Shown: positions 32,810 through 40,272 of the stretch, piece by piece | Numbering within the stretch: position 1 is the first letter of the stretch | Layout of the letters: each line of letters begins with the position of its first letter | Origin: Candidatus Delongbacteria bacterium | Lineage (GTDB): Bacteria > CAIWAD01 | Length of the DNA stretch: 64,000 nucleotides | Reading direction: 5' to 3' | Assembly (NCBI GenBank): GCA_041675285.1 | Contig: JBAYTZ010000015.1 | Span: forward strand, 1-64,000 | Made by a program: the position numbers and the translations under genes | The notes under the pieces: model-generated | The model's input: only the letters and a program-made list of their open reading frames with translations | Databases searched by the model: none | What the model was told of the DNA's origin: nothing

Positions 32810-32927
32810 GCGCGGTGGCCGTCCGCCCGCTGTCAAAGCGGCCCGCGGCGCGGCCGGAGCCTCCGGGGCCGGTGGTGCGCTGGACATCCCCCACGCCGAT
32901 CCCTAAGATGACCCACGCCTTGAGCCG

Positions 32928-33755
32928 ATGGCGGGGACTCTCACCCGCGGAACGCCGGATCGTCCGGCCCCTTTGGAGCAGGTTTTGGAGCACGCCGCAC
33001 CCCATTCCACCCCCCAGCCAGCCCGGACAGCCGCCGCGGCGGTCCCGCCGTCGCCAAGTGTCGGCGAGGACTGGTGCCGTCCCACCCGCGAGGAACTGGC
33101 CCAGCTGGAGCCCTTCGTGGGTCTCCAGATGGACGAGGTGCGGGTTCCCGCCACGCCCGAAGAGGCCCATGCCGCCTTGGCGGAGTTGAGCCGGCACGCG
33201 TGGTTGGGCTTCGACACGGAGTCCAAGCCGACCTTCGCCCGGGGCGAGAGCTCCAGCGGTCCGCACCTGGTGCAGTTCGCCACGCTGGAGGGGGCCTTCC
33301 TCTTCCAATTGAAGCGCGCCGAGTGCCTGGAGGCCGTGCGCGCGCTGCTGGCCCGGCCGGACCTGCTGAAGGTGGGCTTTGGCCTGGACACGGACCTGAC
33401 GCAGCTGGAGGCCCGGCTGGGCTGCCGTCCGCAGGCCGTGCTGGATCTGGACGAAATCTTCCGGCGCCGGGGCTACGGCCGCTCCCTGGGCGTGAAGAAC
33501 GCCGTGGCCATTGTCTTCGGGCAGCAGTTCCACAAGTCGCGGCGCATGACCACGTCCAACTGGGGCGAGCCGCGGCTCTCGGAGCGCCAGCTGCTCTACG
33601 CCGCCAACGACGCCTACGCCGCCGCCCGGGTGTATCACGAGCTGGGGACGCCGCCTCCGCCTCCGGTGGAGATCCCCGTTCCCAAGCCGCCGTCCCGGCA
33701 CCGCTTCCGCCGCCGTCGGCGGAGCGCGGCGGGCACTCCGGCGGACGAGAGCTGA
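32928..33755 (+). CDS. RNase D-like 3'-5' exonuclease
   Basis: A 275-residue protein with a DEDDy exonuclease core: motif I LGFDTES, motif II VGFGLDTDLTQLEA and motif III YAANDAYAAARVYHEL containing the catalytic Tyr. It lacks the HRDC domain of full-size RNase D, so it belongs with the short nuclease group found in many FCB bacteria. The C-terminal tail is very basic (RHRFRRRRR) and could bind nucleic acid. The N-terminal 40 residues are Pro/Ala-rich. A SET-domain gene follows 13 bp later. Confidence 0.87.
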   Translation: MAGTLTRGTPDRPAPLEQVLEHAAPHSTPQPARTAAAAVPPSPSVGEDWCRPTREELAQLEPFVGLQMDEVRVPATPEEAHAALAELSRHAWLGFDTESKPTFARGESSSGPHLVQFATLEGAFLFQLKRAECLEAVRALLARPDLLKVGFGLDTDLTQLEARLGCRPQAVLDLDEIFRRRGYGRSLGVKNAVAIVFGQQFHKSRRMTTSNWGEPRLSERQLLYAANDAYAAARVYHELGTPPPPPVEIPVPKPPSRHRFRRRRRSAAGTPADES

Positions 33756-33768
33756 GCCGGGAGGACGC

Positions 33769-34239
33769 ATGCCCCGACCTGCCCGACCCCCCATCGAAGT
33801 GCGCGACTCGCCCATCGCCGGGCGCGGGATCTTCGCCCTGCGCCGCCTGCGGCGCGGCATGCACGTGCTGGAATACACCGGGGAGCGCATCTCGCCCGCC
33901 GAATCCGTCCGCCGCTACGACGACGAGCGCGACGAGTCGGCCCACGTGCTGCTGTTCACGGTGGATCGCCGGACCGTCATCGACGGCGGCGTGGACGGCA
34001 GCGACGCGCGCTTCTTCAACCACTCCTGCGAGCCCAACTGCGAGGCGCTGAACCTGGAGGGGCGGATCTTCATCTGCACCCTGCGCACCATCCAGCCCGG
34101 CGAGGAGCTGTGCTACGACTACCGCCTGTCACGGACGGGGCCGCGCACGAAGGAAGTGGAGGCCCGCTATCCCTGCCGCTGCGGCGCCCCCGGCTGCCGG
34201 GGCACGCTGCTGGCCCCCCGGCGGACGCGGCGCGGCTGA
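33769..34239 (+). CDS. SET-domain protein lysine methyltransferase
   Basis: A 156-residue minimal SET domain with post-SET cysteines. Core motifs are GRGIFALRRLRRG (SAM site), RFFNHSCEPNC (Asn84-His85-Ser86-Cys87), GEELCYDY (Tyr118, catalytic) and a zinc-binding YPCRCGAPGCRG (Cys136, Cys138, Cys143). Bacterial SET proteins methylate lysines in histone-like or ribosomal proteins in a few studied cases; the target here is unknown. It is almost certainly co-transcribed with the exonuclease gene, being only 13 bp away. Confidence 0.9.
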   Translation: MPRPARPPIEVRDSPIAGRGIFALRRLRRGMHVLEYTGERISPAESVRRYDDERDESAHVLLFTVDRRTVIDGGVDGSDARFFNHSCEPNCEALNLEGRIFICTLRTIQPGEELCYDYRLSRTGPRTKEVEARYPCRCGAPGCRGTLLAPRRTRRG

Positions 34240-34254
34240 GCGGCCCGGGTCGGA

Positions 34255-34755
34255 TCAGGCCGCGGCGGCGGCGCGACGTTCCCGCACCAGAATCCACAAA
34301 CCCACCAGGCTGCTGACGCTCACCAGGGCGTCGGAGAGCAGGCCCGGCAGCGAGCCCACCAGCAGGTTGTGTCCGGTCCAGAAGGGAATCGTGAGCAGGA
34401 GAATCAGGCGGAAGGGCAGGACGCGGGTCTGGTAGCGGCCCAGGCTAATCCCGGCCATGCCCAGCGAGGCGAACACGCTGGGCCAGCCCATCCAGGTCAG
34501 CGCCAGTCCCAGGGCGATGGCGGGCAGGGTGAGCAGGTAGGCCACGCGGAAGCCCGGCCGGGTGCCCAGCGGGATGGCCGCCAGGGCCTGCAGGGTGGCC
34601 AGGCCGTTCATCAGGCTGCCCGTCCAGGCCTCGATCAGCGCGTAATGCAGCAGGAAGCAGAGGCCGGAGAGGGCCTGGAGGACCAGCATCTTGCGCCGGC
34701 CGCGCAGAAGGGGCCAGAGCAGATTGAGCGCCACGCCCGTCAGACCCAGCAGCAT
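34255..34755 (-). CDS. YgjV-family inner membrane protein
   Basis: About 166 residues with five or so hydrophobic helices, matching the YgjV family: LNLLWPLLRGRRKMLVLQAL, LLHYALIEAWTGSLMNGLAT and GLALTWMGWPSVFASLGMAG. The function is unknown. ATG at 34755 is the first methionine of the domain; a TTG about ten codons further upstream would add LNLADTPPIA and might be the true start. It is convergent with the SET gene (15 bp apart) and divergent from the deacetylase gene. Confidence 0.75.
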   Translation of the reverse strand: MLLGLTGVALNLLWPLLRGRRKMLVLQALSGLCFLLHYALIEAWTGSLMNGLATLQALAAIPLGTRPGFRVAYLLTLPAIALGLALTWMGWPSVFASLGMAGISLGRYQTRVLPFRLILLLTIPFWTGHNLLVGSLPGLLSDALVSVSSLVGLWILVRERRAAAAA

Positions 34756-34888
34756 GGCGATGGGTGGCGTGTCCGCCAGGTTCAAGGTGTGGTCCCATCG
34801 GCTGAGTGTGTGTTCCGGCGCGGGCAATGTCGGCAATGACGGGCGGCGGCCCAATCCGGGCCGTGTCGCCCTGTCCACGGAGGAAGAA

Positions 34889-35845
34889 ATGGGCGGGTTT
34901 CTACGCAATCTGCTGGGGTTCATGACGGTGCTCGGGCTGGGCGGCCTGGCCTGGAGCGCCGGGCCGGCACCGGTCGCGGACCCCGTCCGCCAAGTGGCCT
35001 TCACCTTCGACGACCTGCCGGCAGCCCGGCCCCGTGGGCTGGAGAACACGCAGGCCCTGACCACGGCCCTGGTGGGGCGGATCGCGGCGGAGGGCATCCC
35101 GGCCGTGGGCTTCGTCAACGAAGGCAAGCTGGCGGACCTGGGGCTGGACGCGGCCGCCGGAGCCGCGCTGCTGGAGCCCTGGCTGGCGGCGGGCCTGGAG
35201 CTGGGCAACCACACGCGCTCGCACCGCTGGTTCTGGAAGACGCCGCTGGACAGCATGCAGTTGGACGTGCTGGCGGGCGAACGGATCCTGCGCGGACTCT
35301 GCCAGAGGCACGGCCGGCCCCTGCACTGGTTCCGCCACCCCTACCTCAACACCGGGCCGGACTCCGCCAGCAAGGCGGCTTTCGAGGGTTTCCTGGCGGA
35401 GCACGGCTTCCGGGTGGCGCCCGTGACTCTCGACAACGACGAGTACGTGCACGCCCGCGCCTACGATCTGGCCCGGGAACGCCGGGATTCGGCGGCCATG
35501 GACTCCATCGCCGCGGACTATCTGCGCTACATGGAGGGCGTGGTGGTCCATTTCGAGGAGCAGGCCCGGCGCACGCTGGGCCGCGAGCCCGCCCAAGTGC
35601 TGCTCCTGCACGCCAACTGGCTGAACGCCGAGCGGCTGGGTCCGCTGGCGGGGATGTTTCGGCGGCGGGGGTACGGGATCATCGGGCTGGATGAAGCGTT
35701 GAAGGATTCCGCTTATGCGCTGCCCGACACCTACATCGGCAAGCGTGGCATGTCCTGGCTGGAGCGCTGGGCGCTCAGCCGCGGGCAGGAGCCGGGCGAG
35801 ATGCCCGAAGCCCCGGACTGGGTGCGGGCGGCCGCCGGACTGTGA
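34889..35845 (+). CDS. polysaccharide deacetylase (NodB homology)
   Basis: A 318-residue exported enzyme with a signal peptide (residues 1-24) and a NodB-type carbohydrate esterase 4 domain. Motif 1 is VAFTFDDLP (catalytic and metal Asp), motif 2 GNHTRSHRW (HxxxH metal ligands) and motif 3 FRHPYLNTG. It should deacetylate N-acetyl groups on peptidoglycan or surface polysaccharide. The start at 34889 follows GGAGGAAG. The C-terminal extension after the domain contains IGKRGMSWLERW, found in a subset of these enzymes. Confidence 0.9.
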   Translation: MGGFLRNLLGFMTVLGLGGLAWSAGPAPVADPVRQVAFTFDDLPAARPRGLENTQALTTALVGRIAAEGIPAVGFVNEGKLADLGLDAAAGAALLEPWLAAGLELGNHTRSHRWFWKTPLDSMQLDVLAGERILRGLCQRHGRPLHWFRHPYLNTGPDSASKAAFEGFLAEHGFRVAPVTLDNDEYVHARAYDLARERRDSAAMDSIAADYLRYMEGVVVHFEEQARRTLGREPAQVLLLHANWLNAERLGPLAGMFRRRGYGIIGLDEALKDSAYALPDTYIGKRGMSWLERWALSRGQEPGEMPEAPDWVRAAAGL

Positions 35846-35921
35846 TGCCCGCTGTGCGCTGTGTCACAGGCGGCTGGCCGGTCCGGCCCCAGGTTGGAGT
35901 CAACTTAGAAGAGGACGAACG

Positions 35922-36389
35922 ATGAACTTCCTGCGTTTTGCGGCCCTGCTGTTGGCGGGCGCCGGTCTGGCCCAGGCCGAACTGCTGGGCCTGGGCGTGA
36001 TGGTGGGCGAGCCCAGCGGGCTGACCGCCAAGAGCTGGCTGGACAAGACCCACGCCGTGGATCTGGGCCTGGCCTACAGCCTGAGCGGCGACACCGACCT
36101 GCAGGTGCACGCCGACTACCTCATCCACAACTTCGGCCTGCTTGCGGACAGCGGCATCAAGGGCCGCCTGCCCTTCTACTACGGACTGGGCGGCCGCCTG
36201 CGGCTGCGCGAGGGCTCCGGCGACGACGGCAAGGACAAGCTGGGCGTGCGCGTCCCGCTGGGCGTGTCCTGGTATCCGCCGGACACGCAGCTGGACATCT
36301 TCCTGGAGCTCGTGCCCGTGGTGGACCTGATTCCCGACACCGAAGCGGGCCTGAACGGCGCGCTGGGCGTGCGGTTCTGGTTCAAGTAG
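35922..36389 (+). CDS. small secreted barrel protein (DUF3996-like)
   Basis: A 155-residue protein with a clear signal peptide ending GLAQA|EL. The body starts GLGVMVGEPSGLTAKSWLDK, then alternating strands such as VDLGLAYSLSGDTDLQVHAD and VPLGVSWYPPDTQLDIFLEL, ending in LGVRFWFK with a terminal aromatic as in outer-membrane barrels. The pattern resembles DUF3996 proteins. Its stop is three bases from the convergent nosY stop, and no terminator was seen between them. Confidence 0.72.
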   Translation: MNFLRFAALLLAGAGLAQAELLGLGVMVGEPSGLTAKSWLDKTHAVDLGLAYSLSGDTDLQVHADYLIHNFGLLADSGIKGRLPFYYGLGGRLRLREGSGDDGKDKLGVRVPLGVSWYPPDTQLDIFLELVPVVDLIPDTEAGLNGALGVRFWFK

Positions 36390-36392
36390 AGC

Positions 36393-37178
36393 TCAGAAAT
36401 CCCGGCGGGAGAAGGCGCGCCAGGCCAGCCAGAGCGGCAGCAGGATCCAGAGCAGCAGGGTGAGGGCCGCCAGCCCCATGCCCAGCGGACCCTGGAAGAA
36501 GAGCTGGAAGACCGCGCCCGTGTAGCCCATCATGGCGCCCAGGTCGAAGTGCAGCAGCACCAGCACGCGCGCCAGGTCGATGGGGTTGGCCAGGCAGAGG
36601 GCCAGCACCGGGCCCTCCAGCGGCCAGTCCGCCAGCAGATAGCCCAGCATGAGCACCAGACCGTCGTAGGCCACCGCCAGCAGCAGCCAGAGCACGATGG
36701 CCAACCCCAGCCCGCGCAGGCGGTTCTCCACCCGGACGGCGATCCAGAAGGCCAGGGCGCAGAAGACCAGGCAGAGCGCGGATCCCGCCCCGAGCAGCAG
36801 CAGCAGGCCGGGGACGTCCAGGCCGCGGCCCGCGGAGAGCAGGGGCAGCAGGCAGCCCAGCAGCCAGGCCAGGGTCAGCGGCAGGCTGAGTCCCGCGTAG
36901 AGGCCCAGGAAAAGCGTGCGCCGCGGGACGGGTTGGGCCAGCAGCAGCTCGATGAAGCGCCGTGACTGGTAGAGATAACTGGCGCCGTAGACCAAGCTTA
37001 CCAGTGGCACCAGGGCCAGACTGAGGCTGAGCAGGCTGAGCAGGGCCTTGTCGCCGGCGCCGCCCAGGCGCACCATCATCCAGCCAGCGAACAGGAAGAA
37101 AGCGCCGAAGCCGTAGACGATGCGGCTGCGCAGGCCGTCGCGCAGGGCGGAACGCAGGATGATTCCGGCCTGTGTCAC
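36393..37178 (-). CDS. nosY: NosY, ABC transporter permease of the nos cluster
   Basis: A 261-residue membrane protein with six hydrophobic helices, of the ABC-2 permease type. It begins GIILRSALRDGLRSRIVYGF and has LVPLVSLVYGASYLYQSRRF, the latter typical of NosY. With NosF and NosD it supplies a copper- or sulfur-containing factor needed to build the CuZ site of nitrous oxide reductase. It overlaps nosF by 4 bp and is the last gene of the operon. Confidence 0.9.
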   Translation of the reverse strand: MTQAGIILRSALRDGLRSRIVYGFGAFFLFAGWMMVRLGGAGDKALLSLLSLSLALVPLVSLVYGASYLYQSRRFIELLLAQPVPRRTLFLGLYAGLSLPLTLAWLLGCLLPLLSAGRGLDVPGLLLLLGAGSALCLVFCALAFWIAVRVENRLRGLGLAIVLWLLLAVAYDGLVLMLGYLLADWPLEGPVLALCLANPIDLARVLVLLHFDLGAMMGYTGAVFQLFFQGPLGMGLAALTLLLWILLPLWLAWRAFSRRDF

Positions 37179-37912
37179 GCGTCCGTCCTCCGCATCAGGG
37201 CCGCCACCGCCCGCTCAAGGCGCGGCTCGCCCGTCAGCTCGAGCAACTCGCCCAACGAACCCTGGTAGCGCACCCGTCCCTCCAGCAGGAAGACCACGTG
37301 GTCGGCCAGCTCCTGCAGGTCGGCCAGGACATGGGAACTCACCAGCACCGTGCGGCCCTGGCGGCGGTCCGCCAGCAGGCGGTCCTTCAGGTGGCTGCTG
37401 GCCAGCGGGTCCAGGCCGGCGGTGGGCTCGTCCAGGACCAGCAGCGGCGCGCCGCTGCGCCAGGCCAGTTCCGCGCCCACGCGCTGCAGCGTGCCGCCGG
37501 AGAGCCCGCGCAGCCGGCGGTCGTGCACGGCGGCCAGGTCGAAGACCGTGTCGGGCAGGGTGGGTTCGTTCGCCCAGCTGGCGCCGGGAACGCCGCCCGC
37601 CGCGGCAGCGCGCACGCCCAGGATCAGCTCCAGCAGCTCGTCCACGCTCAGGTTGTCGGGGTAGTGCGGCAGCTGCGGCATGTAGCCGATGTCCAGCCGC
37701 GCGGCGGGGTCCCCGGCCACGGAGCGGCCGTTGACCAGGACCTCGCCCGCGTCCGGTCGCACCAGCCCCAGCAGGATTTTCATCAGCGTGGTCTTGCCGG
37801 AGCCATTGGGCCCCACCAGCGCGGTGACACAACCGCGCGGGCAGCCCAGCGTGACACCCTTGAGCGCCTCCACCCGGCCGAAGCGCTTGACCAGCCCGCG
37901 CACCTGGATCAT
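37175..37912 (-). CDS. nosF: NosF, ABC transporter ATPase of the nos cluster
   Basis: A 245-residue ATP-binding protein. Walker A is GPNGSGKT (34-41), the signature LSGGTLQRVGAELAW, Walker B LLVLDEPTAGLDP and the H-loop LVSSHVLADL, all intact. It energises the NosDFY transporter during maturation of the CuZ centre. It overlaps nosD by 4 bp at its start and nosY by 4 bp at its end, so the three are produced together. Confidence 0.93.
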   Translation of the reverse strand: MIQVRGLVKRFGRVEALKGVTLGCPRGCVTALVGPNGSGKTTLMKILLGLVRPDAGEVLVNGRSVAGDPAARLDIGYMPQLPHYPDNLSVDELLELILGVRAAAAGGVPGASWANEPTLPDTVFDLAAVHDRRLRGLSGGTLQRVGAELAWRSGAPLLVLDEPTAGLDPLASSHLKDRLLADRRQGRTVLVSSHVLADLQELADHVVFLLEGRVRYQGSLGELLELTGEPRLERAVAALMRRTDA

Positions 37913-39156
37913 GGCTCCCTCATGCGCGGCTGTTCGTCCCGCAGGGTGATGGGAGTCAGCAGGGGAAAGGCGCGCTCGGCCAGATCCAGCAAGTCCACAA
38001 ACAGGCTGCGCAGCAGGACCAGCGCCGGCCCCTGGTCCTCCACCACGTGGGCGAACACGCTCACCGGGCGGAAGGGGGCGTCCCCGAAGCCGTCGCGGTC
38101 GAGGTCGTAGCCGCGGTGACGGTCCCAGTAGTTGCGCCGGAAGCGGCTGAAGTTTTGCCGGCCGTTGGTGGCCACGTCGAAGGCGTTGGCCGCGAAACGG
38201 TTGTCCTCGTACAAGCCTTCGGTGGAATTGGCCAGCAGGCGCAAGGCCCAGCCGTTGCGCAGGAATTCGTTGCCCGTGACGTGGAGCCGATTGGAGGCCT
38301 CCACGTGCAGGCCCGTGGTGTTGCGTCGGAAACGGTTGCCGTGGATCTGGCTGTCGCTGATCTCCTTCAGCAGCACGCCGTAGGCCGCCGGACCCCAGTT
38401 GTCGTGGAAATCGTTGCCGCGCATCTCCACGTGCCGCGAGTACATCACCGCGACGCCCGCCCCGTTGCCGTCGAACTCGTTGCGCTGGTAGCGGCAGGAG
38501 TCCGAGAACATGAAGTGCAGGCCGTAGCGCAGGTTGGCGTGGCTGTGGTTGTCCTGCAGGCGGGCCTGGCGGACGAACTCCAGATAGATGCCGTCGCGGT
38601 GCCCGCTGATCCTGTTGCCCGTGACCTCCACCGCGCGGCAGTGCCAGAGGTGGATGCCGTTGCCCGCCGAAGTTTCGCGGCCACCCTGGGCGTGCAGCGT
38701 GTTGCCGGCCAGGCGGGAGTTCCGGCAGCGCGCCAGGTAGATGCCGAAATAGTTGTCCTCGAAGCGGCAGCCCTCGACCACCAGGCCGGCGGCGTTTTCC
38801 GCCAGCAGAGCGGCGTAGTCCGCCCGGTAGCTGAGGCCCGCCCCGCGCAGGGTGAGGCCGCGGACCAGGACGTCGTCGGCCCGCACGATCAGCAGGTGTC
38901 CGCCTCCGCCGCCGTCCAGCACGGCGCCCGGGCTGGCCAGCAGCGTCAGCGGCCGGTTCACGCGCACGCTGTCTTCGTGATACACCCCGGGCGCGATCCG
39001 CACCGTATCCCGCGCGGCGGCCCCGGCCACCACCCGGCCAAGGCCCGTGGCAGGAGAGGCCCGCCAGATCCGGCTTTCCCCTGCCCGCGCCAACAAGAGC
39101 AGCAGAAGAAGCGCCAGCATCCGGCGGGCCCGTGTGCGGTGTAGACTTGATCCCAT
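37909..39156 (-). CDS. nosD: NosD, periplasmic copper-maturation protein
   Basis: A 415-residue secreted protein with a hydrophobic signal (LALLLLLLLARAGES) and a right-handed beta-helix of CASH/PbH1 repeats: LVVEGCRFEDNYFGIYLARC, VTGNRISGHRDGIYLEFVRQ and similar units. NosD works in the periplasm with NosFY to deliver the sulfur/copper needed for CuZ. ATG at 39156 is preferred; a start at 39120 would shorten the signal peptide. It lies 5 bp after the NosL fusion gene and overlaps nosF by ATGA. Confidence 0.92.
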   Translation of the reverse strand: MGSSLHRTRARRMLALLLLLLLARAGESRIWRASPATGLGRVVAGAAARDTVRIAPGVYHEDSVRVNRPLTLLASPGAVLDGGGGGHLLIVRADDVLVRGLTLRGAGLSYRADYAALLAENAAGLVVEGCRFEDNYFGIYLARCRNSRLAGNTLHAQGGRETSAGNGIHLWHCRAVEVTGNRISGHRDGIYLEFVRQARLQDNHSHANLRYGLHFMFSDSCRYQRNEFDGNGAGVAVMYSRHVEMRGNDFHDNWGPAAYGVLLKEISDSQIHGNRFRRNTTGLHVEASNRLHVTGNEFLRNGWALRLLANSTEGLYEDNRFAANAFDVATNGRQNFSRFRRNYWDRHRGYDLDRDGFGDAPFRPVSVFAHVVEDQGPALVLLRSLFVDLLDLAERAFPLLTPITLRDEQPRMREP

Positions 39157-39161
39157 CGGGC

Positions 39162-40217
39162 TCAGGGAATCTTCCAGGCGCCGCGGACGTAGGTCAGCAC
39201 CTGGGACCAGTTGAGCAGTTCGCCGCCGTGCAGGCGGCGCAATTCCTCGGCCTCGCGGCGGTCGGCGCAGGCGCTGAGGCCCAGTCCCATCGGGCTGGGG
39301 AGTTCGGCGCAGCGCAGGTAGAGGCTGCTGTCGGCGGCCGCCAGCCGGGCGGGTCGGGCGTGGTGCGTGACCAGCAGGGCGCGGGCCTCCCGGGCGTCGT
39401 CCGGCACTTCCAGCGTGTGGGCGGCCAGGCACTCGACGGAATCGAAGATCAGCGCCTTGCCGCGCCGGGTCACCAGCTCGCAGCCGTAGCGGGAATCCAT
39501 CACGATCATCCGGCAGCGCGCGCAGGTGTCCTGGCGGTAGCGGATCTCGCGCACGCCTGCCTGGCAGCTGCCGCCCACCAACCCGAGCAGCAGGAGCCCG
39601 GCCACCAGGGCCATCCGGACGTGATTCGGCCTGGGGCCGGGAGCCGGTCGACCCGGGCGTGAGGCGGTCCAGGCGGCGACGCCCAGGCCCAGGCCCAGGC
39701 CCAGGGAGAGCGCGCCCAGCCCAGGCAGGGCCGTGGTGCGCATGTTGAGCAGCTGGCGCGTGCCGATCAGCGGTGGCTGGTAAGTCATCCCGGGCACCTG
39801 GATGGCGGCGGAGGGATCAAGGTTGTGGCCGTAGTCGTACTCCCACAGCCAGAAGTCCACCAGCGAGGCCGCGCCGCCGGCCAGCAGCAGGCCCAGCCAG
39901 AGCCCCAGCAGCCAGCGCCTGCCCAGCCAGGCGCCCAGAAAGCCCAGGGCGGCCATCCCGGTCAGCGCCACGGGCAGGATGCGCAGCTCGGGGATGCTGT
40001 CCGGCTCGATGGTCTTCATCCCGATGTAGTGGTTCAGGCCGTTGATGTTGTGCAGGTCCTGCTCGCGCTGGCCCGTGATCTGGTGCGCCCAGATCTTGAG
40101 CCCAATGCCCTCCGGATACTGGGGGGCGGAGAGCGAGATGGTCCAGAGCGGAAAGAGCAGGGCCAGCAGCAGGGTCAGCGAGGCGGCCGCGAACAGCAGC
40201 CGGGAGCGGGGGTTCAT
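39162..40217 (-). CDS. nosL: membrane domain fused to NosL copper chaperone
   Basis: A 351-residue protein. Residues 1-195 have four predicted membrane helices (the first, LFAAASLTLLLALLFPLWTI) and the conserved loop HNINGLNHYIGMK, which in related clusters belongs to a separate nos-linked membrane protein. From about residue 215 a lipobox-like LLLGLVGGSCQ leads into a NosL domain with the copper-binding motif CARCRMIVMDSRYG and FDSVECL. NosL carries Cu(I) to NosZ. In most clade II clusters the two parts are separate genes, so this is a fusion. Gap to nosZ is 55 bp. Confidence 0.85.
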   Translation of the reverse strand: MNPRSRLLFAAASLTLLLALLFPLWTISLSAPQYPEGIGLKIWAHQITGQREQDLHNINGLNHYIGMKTIEPDSIPELRILPVALTGMAALGFLGAWLGRRWLLGLWLGLLLAGGAASLVDFWLWEYDYGHNLDPSAAIQVPGMTYQPPLIGTRQLLNMRTTALPGLGALSLGLGLGLGVAAWTASRPGRPAPGPRPNHVRMALVAGLLLLGLVGGSCQAGVREIRYRQDTCARCRMIVMDSRYGCELVTRRGKALIFDSVECLAAHTLEVPDDAREARALLVTHHARPARLAAADSSLYLRCAELPSPMGLGLSACADRREAEELRRLHGGELLNWSQVLTYVRGAWKIP

Positions 40218-40272
40218 GGGGTCCTCCGATGCGGGACGGACGGGGGTCCGCAGACCCCCGTCGCGCCGCCGC

